Part shown: positions 6,386 through 9,171 of the stretch, piece after piece
Position numbering within the stretch: the stretch's first letter is position 1
Layout: each line of letters starts with the position of its first letter
Assembly (NCBI GenBank): GCA_910578235.1
Contig: CAJTPP010000021.1
Coordinates: 240-9,410 of the forward strand
Length of the DNA stretch: 9,171 nt
Reading direction: 5' to 3'
Source: an uncultured Clostridia bacterium
Lineage (GTDB): Bacteria; Bacillota; Clostridia; UBA1381
Made by a program: the position numbers and the translations under genes
Notes under the pieces: generated by a model
Told to the model about the DNA's origin: nothing
The model's database searches: none
Seen by the model: the letters and a program-made list of their open reading frames with translations, nothing else

Positions 6386-7150
6386 ATGACAAAAATAATA
6401 GCAATAACAAATCAAAAGGGAGGGGTAGGAAAAACAACTACCTCTGTAAATCTTTCCTCATGTCTTGCCTATGAAAATAAAAAAACGCTTCTTATAGACT
6501 GCGATCCGCAGGGTAATTCAACAAGCGGTCTTGGAATTGAAAAAGAAGATTATTCCTTATCAATTTATGACTGTCTTGTTGACAGCTCAAAAGCAAGAGA
6601 CGCCATAATCAAAACAAAATATAATAATCTTTATATTCTTCCGTCATCATCTGATTTAAGCGCAGCGGAAATAGAGCTTGCATATGAGGACAAACGCGAG
6701 TTTTTTCTGAAAAAATCAATAGACACATTTAAAAATGATTTTGATTTTATAATAATTGACTCGCCTCCGGCGCTTGGAATGATCACAATTAATATAATGA
6801 CAGCGGCAAACTCCGTATTAATTCCAATTCAGTGTGAATATTATGCGCTTGAGGGACTAAGCCAGCTTATCACCACAATAAAAACAATAAAAAAGAAGCT
6901 TAATCCCGATATTGAAATAGAAGGAGTTCTCGGAACAATGTATGACGGACGAACAAATCTTTCAATACAAGTGCTTGACGAGGTAAAAAAATATTTTCCT
7001 GATAAAGTATATAAAACAATTATTCCAAGAAATGTACGTCTAAGCGAATCACCTTCTTTCGGCGAGCCTATCATAAATTATGACAGAACATCAAAAGGCG
7101 CTGACGCGTATATGGCGCTTGCCAAAGAAGTAATAAAAAATAACATATAA
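6386..7150 (+). CDS. soj: Chromosome partitioning ATPase ParA (Soj)
   Basis: Encodes 254 residues, matching Bacillus Soj in length. The start is ATG at 6386 with GGAG (6376-6379) six bases upstream; the in-frame ATG at 6356 has no ribosome binding site and lies at or before the predicted transcription start. The deviant Walker A motif KGGVGKTT is at residues 11-18, the switch-I-like DCDPQGN near 38-44 and the Walker B segment FIIIDSPPALG with Asp125. The family's PRNVRLSESPSFGEPI segment is at 214-229. Soj is a MinD/ParA-type ATPase that dimerises on ATP, binds DNA nonspecifically and works with Spo0J in origin segregation; in Bacillus it also regulates DnaA. It is followed after 14 bases by spo0J. 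No key residue is missing. Confidence 0.97.
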   Translation: MTKIIAITNQKGGVGKTTTSVNLSSCLAYENKKTLLIDCDPQGNSTSGLGIEKEDYSLSIYDCLVDSSKARDAIIKTKYNNLYILPSSSDLSAAEIELAYEDKREFFLKKSIDTFKNDFDFIIIDSPPALGMITINIMTAANSVLIPIQCEYYALEGLSQLITTIKTIKKKLNPDIEIEGVLGTMYDGRTNLSIQVLDEVKKYFPDKVYKTIIPRNVRLSESPSFGEPIINYDRTSKGADAYMALAKEVIKNNI

Positions 7151-7164
7151 TAAGGAGTGAGTAT

Positions 7165-8040
7165 ATGCCTAAAAAAGGACTCGGTAAAGGACTCGGCTCA
7201 CTTTTCAGCGAAACCGACATTAAAGAAGTAATTTCTGAGCCTTCGTCAATTAAAGAAGGCGATATTACAAATATAAAAATGTCACTAATTGAGCCGAACA
7301 AAAAACAGCCCCGCCGTCATTTTGATGACGAAAAAATAACAGCTCTTTCAGTATCAATAAAAGAACATGGTCTGATACAGCCAATTATAATAACTCCGTC
7401 GGAAAATAATATGTATAAAATAGTCGCGGGTGAAAGACGGTGGAGAGCGGCTAAGAAAGCTAAACTAAAAGAAATTCCCGCTGTTATAAGATCATATAAC
7501 GATGAACAGGTCGCTGAAATAGCTTTAATTGAAAATTTACAGCGTGAAAATCTTAATCCTATAGAAGAAGCTATCGGATATAATCTTCTCATAGAGGATT
7601 TTAATTTAACGCAGGAACTTATAAGCCAGAGAGTAGGAAAAAGCCGCAGCGCTGTAGCAAATTCACTGAGACTTCTTTCTCTTAATGACAATATACAAAA
7701 AATGCTTATTAACGGGAACCTCACAAGCGGACACGCGAGAGCTATACTTTCTCTTGATAATGAAGAACTCCGCGAAGCTCTGGCAAAACGTATTATTGAT
7801 GATAACTTAAATGTACGTCAGGCGGAAGCTCTGGCAAGACAGCTTCAAAAAAAAGTTCCCGAAAAAAACAGCAAGAAAAAAACAGCTTATGATATTGAAA
7901 TTGAAAATCTTCAAAATAAAATATCATCCGCAATGGGTACAAAAGTTAAAATAAATCATACTCCTAAAAAGGGTAAAATAGAAATTGAATATTACGGAAA
8001 TAACGATCTTGAACGTATTCTTGAATTTTTTAATATTTAA
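7165..8040 (+). CDS. spo0J: Chromosome partitioning protein ParB (Spo0J)
   Basis: Encodes 291 residues from ATG, with AAGGAG (7152-7157) seven bases upstream. The N-terminal peptide KKGLGKGLGSLF is the conserved tail that stimulates the Soj ATPase. The ParB/Srx-like CTP-binding domain covers about 33-130, with GLIQP at 69-73, GERRWRAAK at 89-97 and ENLQRENLNPIEEA at 123-136. A helix-turn-helix lies near 148-170 (LTQELISQRVGKSRSAVANS), followed by the rest of the DNA-binding domain. A Lys-rich linker (about 229-240) leads to the C-terminal dimerisation domain. It should load at the three parS sites in this window, slide as a CTP clamp and recruit SMC. The Bacillus protein has 282 residues, so this one is full length. 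I saw no parS inside this gene, unlike Bacillus subtilis spo0J. Confidence 0.97.
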   Translation: MPKKGLGKGLGSLFSETDIKEVISEPSSIKEGDITNIKMSLIEPNKKQPRRHFDDEKITALSVSIKEHGLIQPIIITPSENNMYKIVAGERRWRAAKKAKLKEIPAVIRSYNDEQVAEIALIENLQRENLNPIEEAIGYNLLIEDFNLTQELISQRVGKSRSAVANSLRLLSLNDNIQKMLINGNLTSGHARAILSLDNEELREALAKRIIDDNLNVRQAEALARQLQKKVPEKNSKKKTAYDIEIENLQNKISSAMGTKVKINHTPKKGKIEIEYYGNNDLERILEFFNI

Positions 8041-8052
8041 AGGAGATAAAAC

Positions 8053-8553
8053 ATGGACAACAATACTCTATTATTTATAGCTCTTGCTATAATGATGATT
8101 TTAATAATAATATGCTTTATTATAACCGCTGTAAACTCATCCAAAATAAGCACAATAATGGATTATTCTGACGACGGTGATATAATAAGCGCTTTAAAGG
8201 ATTATTATGATAAAGTAGACGATTTATCAAAAACAATAAACAATACATCAGACGCCGTTTTACTTTCCAGACTTGCCAATTGTGAAAATGACTCCAATAT
8301 TTCACTAAAAAAGGTAGGTATTGTAAATTATGACGCATTTGATGACGTAAAAGGAAAACTCAGCTTTTCTCTCGCGCTTCTTAACAATAACAATGACGGT
8401 TTTATTCTTACATCGCTTTACGGCCATAACTCGTGCAACACCTATATGCGTGAAATAGTCGGAGGAGAAACGGCGGTTAAACTTCTTGACGAAGAAAAAG
8501 CAGCTCTTGAAGAAGCAAAAAATAAACTAAAGAAGGCTGATAATAATGACTAA
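8053..8553 (+). CDS. DUF4446 family membrane protein
   Basis: Encodes 166 residues from ATG, with AGGAG (8041-8045) directly after the spo0J stop and seven bases before the start. One N-terminal membrane helix (about 6-28) leads to a helical, probably cytoplasmic region. The DUF4446 core follows at about 86-135: KKVGIVNYDAFDDVKGKLSFSLALL up to residue 110, then DGFILTSLYG and a conserved-looking Arg. A charged helix (about 145-161) closes the protein. The family has no established function; I recall it next to soj-spo0J in many Clostridia, which suggests a link to segregation, sporulation or envelope function but does not show one. The end overlaps the next gene by 8 bases, so the two are probably translationally coupled. 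Confidence 0.85.
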   Translation: MDNNTLLFIALAIMMILIIICFIITAVNSSKISTIMDYSDDGDIISALKDYYDKVDDLSKTINNTSDAVLLSRLANCENDSNISLKKVGIVNYDAFDDVKGKLSFSLALLNNNNDGFILTSLYGHNSCNTYMREIVGGETAVKLLDEEKAALEEAKNKLKKADNND

Positions 8554-8947
8554 TAAAAACGATAATAAATCAATGTTCATATATGCGGCGTTAATATTTT
8601 TTGTCGCTGTCATTCTGATAATACTCTCTTTTTTCGGTCAGACACATCTTGAAAAAAGTATACCAAAAGCAGAGGATAATACAGAACAGACACAGGGTAT
8701 TACAGAACGCGCGGCGGTATTAAGCGAAGAAAATAAAAATCTTATGGAAGAAAATAAACAGCTTAAAGAAAAAAACAAAGATCTTGAACAAAAACAAACT
8801 ACAAATGATTTATTGCTAAGCGCAAACGGTTATTTTATTGCCGGCAATAATGAAAAAGCATTTGAAATGCTGAATGCGGTTGATTATAATGTACTTACAA
8901 GCGATCAGCAAATTATTTATAATAACATAAAAAACAATTTACAATAG
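8546..8947 (+). CDS. Unrecognised membrane-anchored coiled-coil protein with TPR-like end
   Basis: Encodes 133 residues; I do not recognise the family. The ATG overlaps the DUF4446 gene by 8 bases, and AGAAGG (8531-8536) nine bases upstream serves as ribosome binding site. A short charged N-terminus is followed by one membrane helix (about 10-30), a polar stretch and a heptad-rich charged segment (about 55-85, VLSEENKNLMEENKQLKEK) that should form a coiled coil. The last 45 residues resemble a single TPR-like helical pair (GYFIAGNNEKAFEML). The architecture suggests a bitopic membrane scaffold, facing outward if the short N-terminus stays in the cytoplasm. It sits between DUF4446 and serS with a 15-base gap after it, so it probably belongs to the par operon transcript. 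No function can be assigned. Confidence 0.8.
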   Translation: MTNKNDNKSMFIYAALIFFVAVILIILSFFGQTHLEKSIPKAEDNTEQTQGITERAAVLSEENKNLMEENKQLKEKNKDLEQKQTTNDLLLSANGYFIAGNNEKAFEMLNAVDYNVLTSDQQIIYNNIKNNLQ

Positions 8948-8962
8948 AAAGGATAAAATAAA

Positions 8963-9171
8963 ATGTTAGACATTAAAATTTTGAGACAAGAACCCGAACG
9001 TATAAATGAAGCCCTAAAAAAACGAAACAACAGTCTTGATATAGAACCTGCTATAGAACTTGACAAACAAAGACGCTCAATTCTTACTGAAGTTGAACAG
9101 AAAAAAGCAAAACAAAATGAAATCAGTAAAAAAATACCTCAAATGAAAAAAGCGGGCGAAAACACAGATCA
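8963..9171 (+). CDS. serS: Seryl-tRNA synthetase, N-terminal part, cut by window end
   Basis: The first 69 codons are visible, starting at ATG with AGGA (8950-8953) nine bases upstream. MLDIKILRQEPERINEALKK is the characteristic opening of bacterial SerRS. It is followed by the charged helix KQRRSILTEVEQKKAKQNEISKKI, one strand of the long antiparallel coiled-coil arm that contacts the tRNA-Ser long variable arm. The class II catalytic core lies beyond the window. The enzyme charges tRNA-Ser (and tRNA-Sec where present) with serine in the cytoplasm. It begins only 15 bases after the preceding gene, so it appears to be read from the par operon, with no room for its own leader or T-box. Confidence 0.95.
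   Translation, partial: MLDIKILRQEPERINEALKKRNNSLDIEPAIELDKQRRSILTEVEQKKAKQNEISKKIPQMKKAGENTD

Noticed and set aside
1..9171. Mobile element, CRISPR array, phage genes, tRNA or rRNA
   Set aside because: No transposase or integrase motifs, no regular spaced repeats, no cloverleaf or rRNA-like tracts were seen. The only notable repeats are the parS sites, terminator arms and the gerAC linker.

Overview
The window is AT-rich chromosomal DNA, and its gene content points to an endospore-forming member of the Clostridia (Bacillota). It holds a complete GerA-type spore germinant receptor operon and a Soj/Spo0J (ParA/ParB) segregation pair with consensus parS sites. The pair is followed by a DUF4446 gene and serS. 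The par genes and parS sites suggest an origin-proximal region (inference). I do not try to name a genus.

Layout. Positions 1-1128 (+) are the 3' part of a CNNM/CBS-domain HlyC/CorC-family membrane protein. It ends at a bidirectional terminator (1150-1183) shared with a convergent gene for a YpsA/DUF1273-like SLOG protein (1180-1668, -), which has its own promoter-like sequence. From 6176 down to 1742 the minus strand carries gerAA, gerAB, gerAC and then a 54-codon two-helix membrane ORF. By size, topology and position this ORF resembles the small 'D' proteins of some germinant receptor operons. From 6386 the plus strand carries soj, spo0J, a DUF4446 membrane protein, an unrecognised membrane/coiled-coil protein and the start of serS, all with gaps of 15 bases or less or an overlap, so probably one operon.

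How the parts fit. The 209-base divergent region 6177-6385 between gerAA and soj holds two parS sites. One is a perfect consensus; the other has a single changed base and abuts the -35 box of a good extended -10 promoter for soj. A third parS, also perfect, lies inside the germination operon in the gerAA-gerAB gap. The gerA genes therefore sit inside the expected Spo0J-loading zone.

Most interesting points: a parS site inside a germinant receptor operon; a nested and alternative hairpin region with a well-placed Shine-Dalgarno and a 26-codon out-of-frame ORF over the gerAB start; a roughly 70-residue Gly/Ser/Glu linker with an in-frame near-exact repeat in GerAC; and the putative D-type subunit. 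I found no mobile element, CRISPR array, tRNA or rRNA.
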